A stretch of DNA of 15,966 nucleotides from Alphaproteobacteria bacterium (GCA_024279575.1 JAJRRJ010000143.1:1-15966); one strand, 5' to 3'. Positions 7,041 to 15,218 are shown, counted from the first letter of the stretch. Notes: generated by a model from the letters alone, not told the origin. Translations and numbers: made by a program.

Positions 7041-8087
7041 TTAGCTGCGAAACCGATAAAAAATGTGAGCGCCAATTCGGGTCAGCCGCTTCATGCGCGG
7101 TGCCCAATGGGGATAAACATAATTTGCATGATAGTGGGTGGCGTTGGCAACTTCGGCCAGATAAAGGGAACCAGCTGTCACCTTAGTGGTGATTTCCTCG
7201 GCAACCGCCCATGCAGCAGGTTCGGTGACCCGTTCGGGTATGCCATCACAGGCAAATGAGAACTGACAACGGTTTTTCCAACTTTGGTTTTGGAATACAA
7301 CGCCACAGATCGTATCGGGATATTGGCGATGTTTTACTCTATTCAAAATAACCTGAGCAACTGCAACCTGCCCGCGATAGCTTTCCCCGCGTGCCTCGAA
7401 ATATATGCCGGTGGACAAGCACCATTGCTCCCGTTCTGAATACCGGGAAACAGCACGTTCAGTTATGGGGGTATTGGCGCGGGAATAGGCAAGTTGCTCA
7501 GACAATGCGTTGGGCAGCGGCGCCCCAGTATCTCCTGGTATCACGCTCCCAATTGCCTCAAGGGCCGATGATTCTATTGCGGGATCAATGGCCGCAACTG
7601 CAATTGGTGAAACCATATCGCTCTGTGTGGTACGTGTTAGAACCGGGCCAGGGATTTGTGGCGCATTAATTGGATTATCCGCCTGCACCCTGAGTGCTGC
7701 GATACGGGTACGCTCAGCTGAAAACGAGTTTGCGACTTCATTCACATCGGTTTGGGGTAATAAACGAGCGGTTTTTTGGGTCGTAGTCGGGCCGACAAAA
7801 GTAGATGACTGGAACAACTGCTCGACAGAACCTACGATGTTTACCTGGCCATCAATAAAGTTAAGGGTAGCAAATGCTGCAGGGGCTGTTGCCTGTTTGT
7901 CAGACTGCAATACAGGGCGGGAAATCGAGGTAATGCCAGCCATTGTGCCAACAAGCACAAACAAAGCTCCCAGAAAAAAACGGGGGACATAGCGCCGCGT
8001 GGGCGACGTAAATTCAACCGCATGATCTTTTCTGCCCGCTTCAGGGCACCCCGCTTCAGGGCACAAAGGTAAAACTGTTTTAGTCAT
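7041..8087 (-). CDS. Membrane-anchored cell wall hydrolase, SleB (Hydrolase_2) family
   Basis: SleB-type domains cleave peptidoglycan glycan strands as lytic transglycosylases. The C-terminal catalytic domain (about residues 218-348) shows WCLSTGIYFEARGES with E231 and E235, then VAQVILNRVKH, CQFSFACDG (274-281), and THYHANYVYPHWA near the end. E231 in YFEARGE is the expected catalytic glutamate. A single membrane segment (about 36-52, FFLGALFVLVGTMAGI) follows a basic N-terminal tail, so it is probably an inner-membrane protein with the domain in the periplasm. Residues 60-215 form a low-complexity, disordered-looking linker. The N-terminal tail contains a duplicated CPEAG. In a non-sporulating alphaproteobacterium the role would be envelope remodelling, not germination. 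It lies downstream of the PPDK-like gene on the same strand, across a 202-bp gap. Confidence 0.88.
   Translation of the reverse strand: MTKTVLPLCPEAGCPEAGRKDHAVEFTSPTRRYVPRFFLGALFVLVGTMAGITSISRPVLQSDKQATAPAAFATLNFIDGQVNIVGSVEQLFQSSTFVGPTTTQKTARLLPQTDVNEVANSFSAERTRIAALRVQADNPINAPQIPGPVLTRTTQSDMVSPIAVAAIDPAIESSALEAIGSVIPGDTGAPLPNALSEQLAYSRANTPITERAVSRYSEREQWCLSTGIYFEARGESYRGQVAVAQVILNRVKHRQYPDTICGVVFQNQSWKNRCQFSFACDGIPERVTEPAAWAVAEEITTKVTAGSLYLAEVANATHYHANYVYPHWAPRMKRLTRIGAHIFYRFRS
8036..8065. repeat. 15-bp tandem duplication inside the cell wall hydrolase gene
   Basis: The 15-bp unit CCGCTTCAGGGCACC occurs twice in a row (8036-8050 and 8051-8065), differing only at the last base. It keeps the frame and encodes CPEAG twice (residues 9-18) in the cytoplasmic tail before the membrane segment. 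Confidence 0.85.
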
Positions 8088-8289
8088 TTACTCTACTTAC
8101 ACCAACTCAATACTCAAACGCGTCATGACATACGCCCTGAACTTCAGACCAAAGTCGTGTCCAGAAATTGTCGACGCCCCAACAATGAATGATTAACCTT
8201 GATATTGAGTAAACGGGCTAAGTTTGGCATCACGGCGATTAAATCAAGGCCTAAAAAAGGTAAGTTTGAGGCGACGCCGTTTTGTTGTG

Positions 8290-10587
8290 TCAGCTTTGTG
8301 CCTGAGCCAGTGCCAATCGGGCCACGGGGACCCGATAGGGTGAGCAACTCACATAATCAATGTCCAGTCCGGCAAAAAACTGCAGGGATTCTGGCTCCCC
8401 CGCATGCTCACCACATATGCCCACAACCAGATTTGGATTGGCGGCGCGCCCCCGACTGATTGCAAGTTTGATCAACTCGCCAACACCGGTTTGATCAAGG
8501 GTGACAAAGGGATCTTTCTCATAAATGCCTTTTCGCTGGTAGGCGGCCAGAAATGCAGGCGCATCATCGCGCGAAATACCATAAGTTGTCTGGGTCAGGT
8601 CGTTTGTTCCAAACGAAAAGAAATCAACCGCATGGGCAATTTCACCGGCCCGCAGAGCGGCGCGCGGCAATTCGATCATTGTGCCAAATGACAGGTGAAT
8701 ATTGGATTGAAACTCAATTTCAGCCTTGTCGGCCAGGGACATGACCTGATTGCGCAGCCAGATAATTTCGCGAGCCGAAGAAACAAAAGGCACCATGACC
8801 TCAATCACAACCGGTTCAGATTGGCGCTTTGCCACCGAGCGGGCACCGGCAAACAAAGCATGCATCTGCATTTTTAGAATTTCAGGGTAGGTAATCGCCA
8901 ATCGACATCCGCGATGGCCCAACATGGGATTAACTTCGCCCAGACGCTCCAGGCGTTGCCGAAGTGCTTTTGCACTTAGCCCCAATGATGCGGCAGTATC
9001 ATCAATATCATCCTGCGTTTTTGGTAAAAATTCATGTAACGGAGGGTCAAACAGGCGCACATTTACCGGTTGTCCGCGCATAGTTGCAAACAGGTCTGCA
9101 TAATCTCCCGCCTGATATTGAATCAAACCGGTTAAAGCTTCAGCACGATCATTTTCATTTTCTGATAAAATAAGCCGACGCAGGGCAACCATTCGTTCCT
9201 GAGAAAAAAACATCTGTTCCGAGCGAGCCAGCCCAATTCCCTCTGCCCCAAAACCAAGGGCGGTTTCAGCGCCCGCTGTAGTTTCCACATTTGTGCGAAC
9301 AGCAATTGAACGGGTTCCATCGGACCAGTCAAGCAGCCGCGACACCGCACTGCCGATATGGGGCATTGATAGCGGCAGAGCACCAGAAAAGACCTCTCCA
9401 TTGGTGCCATCAATGGTGATCTGGTCCCCTTGAGAAAACTTTTGCTCCCCAATTTTACAGGTCATGTTTTCAAGATCAATTTGTAAGGATCGCATCCCTG
9501 CAACACAGGGGCGGCCCGTTACGCTGGCGACCATCGCCGCATGTGAAGTCATCCCACCACGCGCGGTCAGTGCACCGGTCGCAGCCTGCATGCCTTCCAC
9601 ATCAATGGGGCCGGTTTCCATCATAACTAAAATACAATGCACCCCACGGGCATGCATGCGAACGGCATCTTCGGGCGAAAAAACAATCTTTCCACTCGCC
9701 GCGCCAGGGGAGACTCCAAGCCCGCTTGCTATGGGTTTACGTTCCTTATCTACCTCCAGCCGGGGATGCAAAATATAGGGCAATCTCGCCGGATTAAAAG
9801 ATTTTACCGCCTGATGAGTGGACCATATTCCCGCTTCAGCCCGCTCGACCGCCGCAGCCAGATCGGCTTCAGCCGAAACAGGTGTTGGGCGCGCTGAAAT
9901 GAACTGAACTTTCCCCTTATGCGTCGCCACACAAGCAACCATATGGCGGCCGGAAGCAGTGTCGAGCAGCTCGCACATCTGCTCCACTTCCTCTTTAGCG
10001 CCACCAAAATCGGGAAACGGGTGACCTTTAAGGGGGGCGGGGCCTGCGCAACCACTTATCTGATCACGGGTCATGAAAAGATCAATATTTCCACGCGCCG
10101 TTGCCTGAATTACAACAATCTGATTGTTTCTGGCAGTTTCGCTTTGTTGTTCTGCCCAAACCGGCTCTGATAACCCGTAGGAATCAAATGCCGCCTGAAT
10201 GGCTTTGCCAAGGGGTTTGCGCAAAACAACCGAATCCGCTTCATTTGCCGGTGGAGCAATATCTTTTTTCACCCCCATCAGGCCGGCGCGATGGCGTATG
10301 GCTGAGGTGCGCACCACAAGCATGGGCGGATTTTCACCCTTGTGGACCAGCTTGAACAATGTTGTCACCCAGGCGGTGCGAAGGCGGTCGACGGGCTTGT
10401 CCCGCTCGTCCTGCAACGCCTGCCAGGCAGCACGTGTAATGCAAATGGTTGGTACTGTTGAAAAACCAGCATCAAAAACCGTGCGTGTCCAACGTGCTTT
10501 GCCCACCAGCAATTCGCGCTGCTCTGCCGATAGCGGCGCTGAGCCATGGGCGGGGGAAATTACGATCATTTGCTGGGCCAGGGTCAC
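8290..10587 (-). CDS. PPDK-like PEP-utilising protein with degenerate ATP-grasp domain
   Basis: Homologue of pyruvate, phosphate dikinase (ATP + phosphate + pyruvate to PEP + AMP + PPi), 765 aa against about 870-900 for PPDK. The phosphohistidine domain is intact: GGMTSHAAM with T347, S348, H349. The PEP/pyruvate barrel is also intact: MLGHRGCRLAITYPE, GTMIELPRAA, SFGTNDLTQTTYG, GICGEHAGEP, and C748 in SCSPYRVP at the catalytic acid/base position. The nucleotide-binding half is not. It is roughly 100 residues shorter, GGKGANL-like is replaced by LVGKARW (27-33), VRSGA...MPGMMD-like by VRTSAIRHRAGLMG (92-105), and LQTR-like by FISARPTP (229-236). Linker motif LHPRLE (273-278) is still recognisable. 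The start is GTG 10587 or ATG 10569. It may be a PEP-dependent phosphotransfer protein and not a true dikinase. Confidence 0.85.
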   Translation of the reverse strand: MTLAQQMIVISPAHGSAPLSAEQRELLVGKARWTRTVFDAGFSTVPTICITRAAWQALQDERDKPVDRLRTAWVTTLFKLVHKGENPPMLVVRTSAIRHRAGLMGVKKDIAPPANEADSVVLRKPLGKAIQAAFDSYGLSEPVWAEQQSETARNNQIVVIQATARGNIDLFMTRDQISGCAGPAPLKGHPFPDFGGAKEEVEQMCELLDTASGRHMVACVATHKGKVQFISARPTPVSAEADLAAAVERAEAGIWSTHQAVKSFNPARLPYILHPRLEVDKERKPIASGLGVSPGAASGKIVFSPEDAVRMHARGVHCILVMMETGPIDVEGMQAATGALTARGGMTSHAAMVASVTGRPCVAGMRSLQIDLENMTCKIGEQKFSQGDQITIDGTNGEVFSGALPLSMPHIGSAVSRLLDWSDGTRSIAVRTNVETTAGAETALGFGAEGIGLARSEQMFFSQERMVALRRLILSENENDRAEALTGLIQYQAGDYADLFATMRGQPVNVRLFDPPLHEFLPKTQDDIDDTAASLGLSAKALRQRLERLGEVNPMLGHRGCRLAITYPEILKMQMHALFAGARSVAKRQSEPVVIEVMVPFVSSAREIIWLRNQVMSLADKAEIEFQSNIHLSFGTMIELPRAALRAGEIAHAVDFFSFGTNDLTQTTYGISRDDAPAFLAAYQRKGIYEKDPFVTLDQTGVGELIKLAISRGRAANPNLVVGICGEHAGEPESLQFFAGLDIDYVSCSPYRVPVARLALAQAQS

Positions 10588-10627
10588 AAAACAATACTCA
10601 AATTAACAATTTTCAATTTCACATTGC

Positions 10628-10644
10628 CCTGATACGCTGTCAGG
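10628..10644. promoter_or_regulatory. Short inverted repeat between the PPDK-like gene and ispH
   Basis: CCTGA and TCAGG are perfect inverted copies 7 nt apart in the 103-bp divergent intergenic region. This could be an operator serving either gene, but a 5-bp arm length can arise by chance. Confidence 0.2.
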
Positions 10645-10690
10645 AGCAACAGGACTTGACTTCCCCGGACACACAAAGCATCAAATTTTC

Positions 10691-11641
10691 ATGACATCGT
10701 TACCAAAACTCAACATCATTCTATGCTCCCCACGCGGATTTTGCGCCGGAGTAGACCGCGCCATTCAAATTGTCGAGCGCGCGTTAGAAAAATATGGCGC
10801 GCCGGTCTATGTGCGACACGAAATAGTACACAATAAATATGTTGTGGATGGATTGCGTGAAAAAGGCGCAGTTTTTGTCGAAACCCTGAGCGAAATCCCC
10901 CCCACCGATGCTCCGGTAATTTTTTCCGCCCACGGGGTTGCGAAATCTGTGCCCAAAAGTGCCAGGGCAAGAAATATGTTTGTGCTGGATGCGACGTGTC
11001 CATTGGTTTCAAAAGTACATGTGGAGGCGCAACGTCTGTCAGCTGAGGGGCGACATATTATCCTCATCGGGCACCGGGGACATCCTGAAGTTGTGGGCAC
11101 AATGGGACAATTACCCCAAAGCGCAATCAGTTTGATTGAAACTGAAAATGATGCGGAGCACTTTTTGCCTCGTGACAATACCCCGTTGGCCTTTGTTACC
11201 CAAACCACCCTCTCCCTTGACGATACTGCAAAAATTATTGCCGTCCTTCAGCGTCGGTTTCCACACATCAAAAGCACGCCAAAGGAAGACATTTGCTATG
11301 CGACTACCAATCGACAGGAGGCGGTCAAACAGGTGGCGCCAAACGTTGAAGCAATGATTGTGGTCGGTGCGCCCAATTCATCAAATTCCATGCGCCTGGT
11401 GGAGGTGGCAGAGCGTTCAGGTTGCGCCATTTCAACATTGGTACAAAGAGCCAGTGAAATTGACTGGCAGTTATTCGAGAACATTTCAAGCTTAGGGGTT
11501 ACTGCGGGGGCATCTGCACCCGAAACACTGGTGGATGAAATACTGGACGCCTTTGCGCGCCGCTATGCAATATCTGTAACCAGCCATGTTACCGCACGCG
11601 AAGACATTGCATTTAATGTCCCGCGGGAGTTACGACCTTGA
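10691..11641 (+). CDS. ispH: 4-hydroxy-3-methylbut-2-enyl diphosphate reductase
   Basis: IspH (LytB) catalyses the last step of the MEP isoprenoid pathway, reducing HMBPP to IPP and DMAPP with a [4Fe-4S] cluster. The three cluster cysteines are present: C18 (RGFCAGVDRA), C103 (LDATCPLVSKVH) and C202 (DICYATTNRQ). Substrate-binding and catalytic residues are H43, SAHGV (79-83), H131 and E133 (GHRGHPEVVGT), and the PNSSNS loop (228-233). Length (316 aa) is normal. No clear Shine-Dalgarno precedes ATG 10691, although RGFC-proximal residues rule out a much later start. The stop codon overlaps the TTG start of rnhA, so the two are translationally coupled. Divergent from the PPDK-like gene. Confidence 0.97.
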   Translation: MTSLPKLNIILCSPRGFCAGVDRAIQIVERALEKYGAPVYVRHEIVHNKYVVDGLREKGAVFVETLSEIPPTDAPVIFSAHGVAKSVPKSARARNMFVLDATCPLVSKVHVEAQRLSAEGRHIILIGHRGHPEVVGTMGQLPQSAISLIETENDAEHFLPRDNTPLAFVTQTTLSLDDTAKIIAVLQRRFPHIKSTPKEDICYATTNRQEAVKQVAPNVEAMIVVGAPNSSNSMRLVEVAERSGCAISTLVQRASEIDWQLFENISSLGVTAGASAPETLVDEILDAFARRYAISVTSHVTAREDIAFNVPRELRP

Positions 11642-12093
11642 GCAGAACAGAACGCGTGACTATCCACACTGATGGTGCTTGTTCAGGCAATCCTGGACCT
11701 GGGGGCTGGGGGGCTGTTTTGCAATATAATGGCCACCTCAAAGAACTAAAAGGGGGGGCAAGCGACACTACAAATAATCGAATGGAACTCTGTGCGGCAA
11801 TCGAAGCTTTGAACTCGCTTAAAAGATCATGCCAGATCGATATGTTCACTGATTCTAAATATGTCAAAGACGGTTTAACCAGCTGGATCCACAACTGGAA
11901 ACGCAACGGATGGAAAACTGCCGCCAAAAAGCCGGTTAAGAATGCAGACCTTTGGAAACAACTGGATGCTGCTGTTCAGCGCCACACTATTGAGTGGCAC
12001 TGGCTTAAGGGGCATGCGGGGGACGAGATGAATGAGAGGGCCGATCAGCTGGCCAATGAAGGCATGGAGCCGTTCAAACCGGGGAAGGATTAG
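11638..12093 (+). CDS. rnhA: Ribonuclease HI
   Basis: Type 1 RNase H cleaves the RNA strand of RNA-DNA hybrids (R-loops, primers). All active-site residues are visible: D12 (HTDGACSGNPGPGGWG), E50 (NNRMEL), D72 (FTDSKYV), H126 (KGHAGDEMNERAD) and D136. The basic handle segment (HNWKRNGWKTAAKKPVKN, about 85-102) is that of the full-length bacterial enzyme; total 151 aa. The start is TTG 11638, inside the TTGA that also holds the ispH stop, with GGGAG about 9 bp upstream. This arrangement implies coupled translation with ispH. In many Hyphomicrobiales thrB lies between these two genes (from memory), but it is absent here. No terminator is visible after it. Confidence 0.96.
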   Translation: MSRTERVTIHTDGACSGNPGPGGWGAVLQYNGHLKELKGGASDTTNNRMELCAAIEALNSLKRSCQIDMFTDSKYVKDGLTSWIHNWKRNGWKTAAKKPVKNADLWKQLDAAVQRHTIEWHWLKGHAGDEMNERADQLANEGMEPFKPGKD

Positions 12094-12121
12094 TCATGCT
12101 ACTTGCGTCCGTTAAAATTGA

Positions 12122-12149
12122 GTGACACATTTACATCCGTGACTATATT
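12122..12149 (+). promoter_or_regulatory. Putative sigma-70 promoter of the lemA-DUF2207 operon
   Basis: GTGACA (12122-12127) and TATATT (12144-12149) are separated by 16 bp, about 58 bp before the LemA ATG. Each hexamer is one or two bases from consensus. The surrounding sequence is the AT-rich gap after rnhA, which fits a promoter. Confidence 0.4.
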
Positions 12150-12207
12150 TTATTGAATAAATTCCCTGGTAAAACCAAATAATGCACAGATAAAAACGAG
12201 GTCAATT

Positions 12208-12771
12208 ATGGATTTGGGTCTGATTATCTTACTAATAATTGTAGCAGTCGTTGGCTATGCGATTGTAATTTATAACAAGCTGGTGAAAAACCGGCAACTG
12301 GTCGAAGAAGGCTGGTCTGGAATTGATGTGCAGCTCAAGCGACGGGCCAATCTCATTCCCAATATGCTTGAAACCGTCAAGGGCTATATGAGCCATGAAT
12401 CTGAAACCCTGCAAGCGGTAACGGAGGCAAGAACTGCGGTTGAGGGGGCAGGAAATTCGGGGCCCACCGAACGCGCCGGACTTGAGGGGTTGCTTTCGGG
12501 CGCTCTTGGTAAATTGATGGCGGTAGCTGAAAGCTATCCGGACCTGAAAGCCAACACGACATTTCTCGAGTTCCAGGATGCACTTCGCACCGTGGAAGAC
12601 GAAATCCAGCTGTCCCGCCGCTATTATAACGGGGCGGTTCGAAATATGAATGTTACGGTAGAATCATTTCCATCCAACCTTGTGGCAAATCAGTTTAAGT
12701 TCACAATGGCGGAATATTTTGAGTTGGAAAATGAAGCGGATCGCGCGGTTCCTTCGGTAAAATTCAACTAG
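12208..12771 (+). CDS. LemA family protein
   Basis: LemA proteins are small envelope proteins with one N-terminal membrane segment and a helical-bundle domain of unknown biochemical role. Here the membrane segment spans about residues 4-21 (IILLIIVAVVGYAIVIY) and is followed by the family signature: NKLVKNRQLVEEGWSGIDVQLKRRANLIPNM is split across about residues 23-53, then ETVKGYMSHE, FLEFQDALRTVEDEI and RRYYNGAVRNMN. Length (187 aa) is typical. GAGG is 8 bp before ATG 12208. The DUF2207 gene begins 21 bp after its stop, and this LemA-DUF2207 pairing is common in bacteria, so the two likely form an operon and act together in the membrane. Confidence 0.95.
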   Translation: MDLGLIILLIIVAVVGYAIVIYNKLVKNRQLVEEGWSGIDVQLKRRANLIPNMLETVKGYMSHESETLQAVTEARTAVEGAGNSGPTERAGLEGLLSGALGKLMAVAESYPDLKANTTFLEFQDALRTVEDEIQLSRRYYNGAVRNMNVTVESFPSNLVANQFKFTMAEYFELENEADRAVPSVKFN

Positions 12772-12792
12772 ATTAGAGGCAACCTTCCAAAA

Positions 12793-14706
12793 ATGGATTT
12801 TCAAAAAACCGCTGTGAAATTTGTGCGTTTTGTTCTGTTGAGCCTGTTTGCTCTTATGGCCGGTGTTTTTCCGGTGGCAGGGGAAGAAGTCATTCGCTCA
12901 TATTCATCCAACATCGTTTTACTTGAAAACGGCACCGTGGATGTTACCGAAACCATTCGGGTTAATGCTGAGGGAAAGCAAATAAAACGCGGAATATTTC
13001 GTGATATTCCCACGACCCTGACCAGTGATGACGGTTCCATTATTCGTTCTGACCTAACCATTATTTCTATTGAAAGGGATGGCAAACCCGAACCATATTT
13101 CACCTCCTCAATTGATGGGGGAACCCGTATTTATGTGGGAGAATCCAGCGTGTTTCTCCCCTATCAAACCTTCACCTACACCATTCGTTATACGATGACG
13201 CGCATGGCGCGTTATTTCCCTGCACATGACGAGCTTTACTGGAATGCGACCGGAAATTTCTGGAATTTTCCAATCGAACAAGCTGTGGCGCAAATTACAT
13301 TGCCTGAAGGGGCAAAAATAATAGAACTTAACGCCTATACCGGGCAACAAGGATCCACTCAAAGCGACGCAAAATTCTCCCGAAGTTCAGACAATACCGC
13401 AATATTTCGCGCCAACAGGTCTTTTTTACCCCGTGAAGGATTAAGCGTGTCTGTCCTGTTTGAAAAAGGAGTGATGGCTGAACCCGGGGGGATAGAAAAA
13501 TTATATTATTATCTGTCCGATCATCGCAAAACCATATTTCCTCTTTTGGCAGTTTTTCTGGTGATGTTATATTATGTTTTTTCCTGGAACGCTGTGGGGC
13601 GCGATCCCGAAAAGGGCACCATTATTCCCCTGTTTACTCCCCCCGAAGGGTTTTCACCGGCATTATCGCACTTCATTCATCACATGGGATGGAAAAAAAG
13701 CGGGTGGACAGCCTACTCAGCGGCACTTGTCTCGCTGGCAACGCGTGGGCTGGTAAATATTGAAAGAGATAACAAAAAAAAGATCATATTCACGCATTTG
13801 AAACAGGCCGACATGACCCTGCCTCGCGGAGAAGCGGTGATTGAAGAATATCTAACAAAAAAGAAAACTCTCAAAATCACTAAATCGACTGGCAAAAGCA
13901 TTGCAGCCAACAAGCAAAAATTTATTAAGGCGATAATATCTGAAAATCAAAACGCCTACTTTTTTAACAACTTTGTCTATACCGGCATTGGAGTAGCCAT
14001 TTCACTTCTTGCGATTTTTGCGCTGTCTGCCACCGGTGTTCTGCTCCCGGAGCACGGCATACTTGTGCTATCAGGCGGCTTTGGTGCGGTAGTGCTGGTC
14101 ATAGCTGTTTTTGCCGTTATGGGGGCCAGTACCGTTGGAAAAATTGTAGTTTTCGCATGGTTTGGCATTGTGGCAATTAATATGACGGGGGGGATTATTT
14201 CACTGTTTATGCCTGTGTCGCTGGATATGCCTCTTATTAGCAGTATTTCAATTATTGTCATCAATATCGTGTTCATGTACCTGATGCGTGCGCCCACAGT
14301 CCACGGGCGCAAAATCATGGATCAGATTGACGGGTTCAAAATGTATCTTGAAACCGCAGAAAAAAATCGCCTTAACTTCAACGGTGAGCCAGATTTCTCA
14401 ATTGAAAGATTTGAAAAAATTCTACCCTATGCCATTGCACTTGGGGTGGAAAAACCCTGGGCTCAACGACTGGAAGGCGAGTTTGCACGCCATGCCATTA
14501 AAGAAGTACAGGGGGGGTACCGCCCCAACTGGTATACTGGATCAAATTTTAATTCAAATGACCTGAGCCAAAGCGTTGCCGGCATTGCGTCTTCCATGAG
14601 TTCAGCCATGGTTTCGGCCCAACCTTCTTCATCTTCCTCATCCGGCGGTGGTGGGGGCGGGTTTTCCGGCGGAGGTGGAGGTGGCGGGGGTGGCGGTGGC
14701 TGGTAA
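12793..14706 (+). CDS. DUF2207 domain-containing membrane protein with poly-glycine tail
   Basis: Large membrane protein (637 aa) of the DUF2207 family; function unknown. A signal peptide (about 1-29, cleavage near VAG-EE) is followed by a beta-rich extracytoplasmic domain (30-240) with the usual VDVTETIRV and RGIFRDIP motifs. Membrane segments lie at about 248-265, 392-418, 421-443, 449-474 and 481-498. GRDPEKGTIIPLF (269-281) after the first segment and the late IDGFKMYLETAEKNRL (512-527) and AIALGVEKPWAQRLEG are family hallmarks of the cytoplasmic parts. The protein ends in a serine run and a glycine-rich tail (618-636) with final Trp. It is downstream of lemA with a 21-bp gap containing AGAGGC. 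Frame intact. Confidence 0.94.
   Translation: MDFQKTAVKFVRFVLLSLFALMAGVFPVAGEEVIRSYSSNIVLLENGTVDVTETIRVNAEGKQIKRGIFRDIPTTLTSDDGSIIRSDLTIISIERDGKPEPYFTSSIDGGTRIYVGESSVFLPYQTFTYTIRYTMTRMARYFPAHDELYWNATGNFWNFPIEQAVAQITLPEGAKIIELNAYTGQQGSTQSDAKFSRSSDNTAIFRANRSFLPREGLSVSVLFEKGVMAEPGGIEKLYYYLSDHRKTIFPLLAVFLVMLYYVFSWNAVGRDPEKGTIIPLFTPPEGFSPALSHFIHHMGWKKSGWTAYSAALVSLATRGLVNIERDNKKKIIFTHLKQADMTLPRGEAVIEEYLTKKKTLKITKSTGKSIAANKQKFIKAIISENQNAYFFNNFVYTGIGVAISLLAIFALSATGVLLPEHGILVLSGGFGAVVLVIAVFAVMGASTVGKIVVFAWFGIVAINMTGGIISLFMPVSLDMPLISSISIIVINIVFMYLMRAPTVHGRKIMDQIDGFKMYLETAEKNRLNFNGEPDFSIERFEKILPYAIALGVEKPWAQRLEGEFARHAIKEVQGGYRPNWYTGSNFNSNDLSQSVAGIASSMSSAMVSAQPSSSSSSGGGGGGFSGGGGGGGGGGGW
14644..14700 (+). 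repeat. GGN-type low-complexity repeat encoding a poly-glycine tail
   Basis: 19 codons, all GGN except one TTT-TCC interruption, encode the glycine-rich C-terminus of the DUF2207 protein. The tract is prone to slippage and to assembly or sequencing errors. Confidence 0.9.
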
Positions 14707-14733
14707 TCCTGTTTAGACCAGCTGAAAACGTTC

Positions 14734-14753
14734 CCGGTTCGTCATTGAACCAG
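14734..14753. terminator. Hairpin between convergent DUF2207 and HugZ-like genes, possible bidirectional terminator
   Basis: CCGGTTC (14734-14740) pairs with GAACCAG (14747-14753) in a 7-bp stem with one wobble and a 6-nt loop. It spans the stop codon of the minus-strand gene. On the minus strand a GTTTTC follows about 6 nt later. No strong U-tract is present on either strand, so the call is tentative. Confidence 0.35.
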
Positions 14754-15218
14754 TTGGGCCCCTTTAATGGAATACGCCTTGCCAAAGCCCGCATTGTAAC
14801 TGGCTCGCTCTACGGACAATTTCCAAAATCCAAAGTCGGGCAGATCAATGTAGTTTATTGCCTTGGGATGGTGAGACAAAAAGCCTTCCCGCATCGCTGC
14901 ACGCTCTATATCGGGCACCCGCAATGCAGTGCAAAACAAAGTCACTCTGGGGTGCGCCATGGGATCACCTTTTCCCACGTCCCCGATCAACAAAGAGCAC
15001 CGTCCCTCTGCCTCTAAAGCCGCCGTGTGCGGGGCGAGCGCGGATGTCAGTAAAACCGGGGTGCCATCAGCTTTAGTTGATAGGGCCACGCGTGAAATTG
15101 CCGGATGCCCGGTGCCCTTCTCGCTCACTGCCAGACTGGCATGGCGCGCGGCGCCAATAAGAGTACGCAATTCACTCAAAACCTGATCAGTAAGGGGTTG
15201 GAGCAACTGTTTGTTCAT
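14742..15218 (-). CDS. HugZ/pyridoxamine 5'-phosphate oxidase-like FMN-binding split-barrel protein
   Basis: A 158-aa protein of the split-barrel flavin reductase/PPOX fold, closest by eye to the HugZ-like family annotated as pyridoxamine phosphate oxidase family. Typical motifs are HPAISRVAL, PVLLTSALAPHT (about 54-65), CSLLIGDVGKGDPMAHPRVTL, and the C-terminal ERASYNAGFGKAY. It may bind FMN or heme; vitamin B6 synthesis is not implied, because PdxH has different motifs. The C-terminal DUF2470 domain found in longer HugZ-like proteins is missing. AAAGGA lies 9 bp before the ATG at 15218. It is divergent from glyS (83-bp gap) and convergent with the DUF2207 gene. Probably cytoplasmic. Confidence 0.85.
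   Translation of the reverse strand: MNKQLLQPLTDQVLSELRTLIGAARHASLAVSEKGTGHPAISRVALSTKADGTPVLLTSALAPHTAALEAEGRCSLLIGDVGKGDPMAHPRVTLFCTALRVPDIERAAMREGFLSHHPKAINYIDLPDFGFWKLSVERASYNAGFGKAYSIKGAQLVQ

Noticed and set aside
7041..8087. Spore germination role for the SleB-like gene.
   Set aside because: The other genes place the window in a non-sporulating alphaproteobacterium, where the family is a general cell wall hydrolase.
8144..8347. A 67-aa minus-strand frame between the PPDK-like gene and the cell wall hydrolase gene.
   Set aside because: It overlaps the PPDK-like 3' end, has no good ribosome site and no recognisable features. The 202-bp gap (8088-8289) otherwise shows no gene, only AT-rich sequence and a weak CCTTGAT/ATCAAGG inverted repeat.
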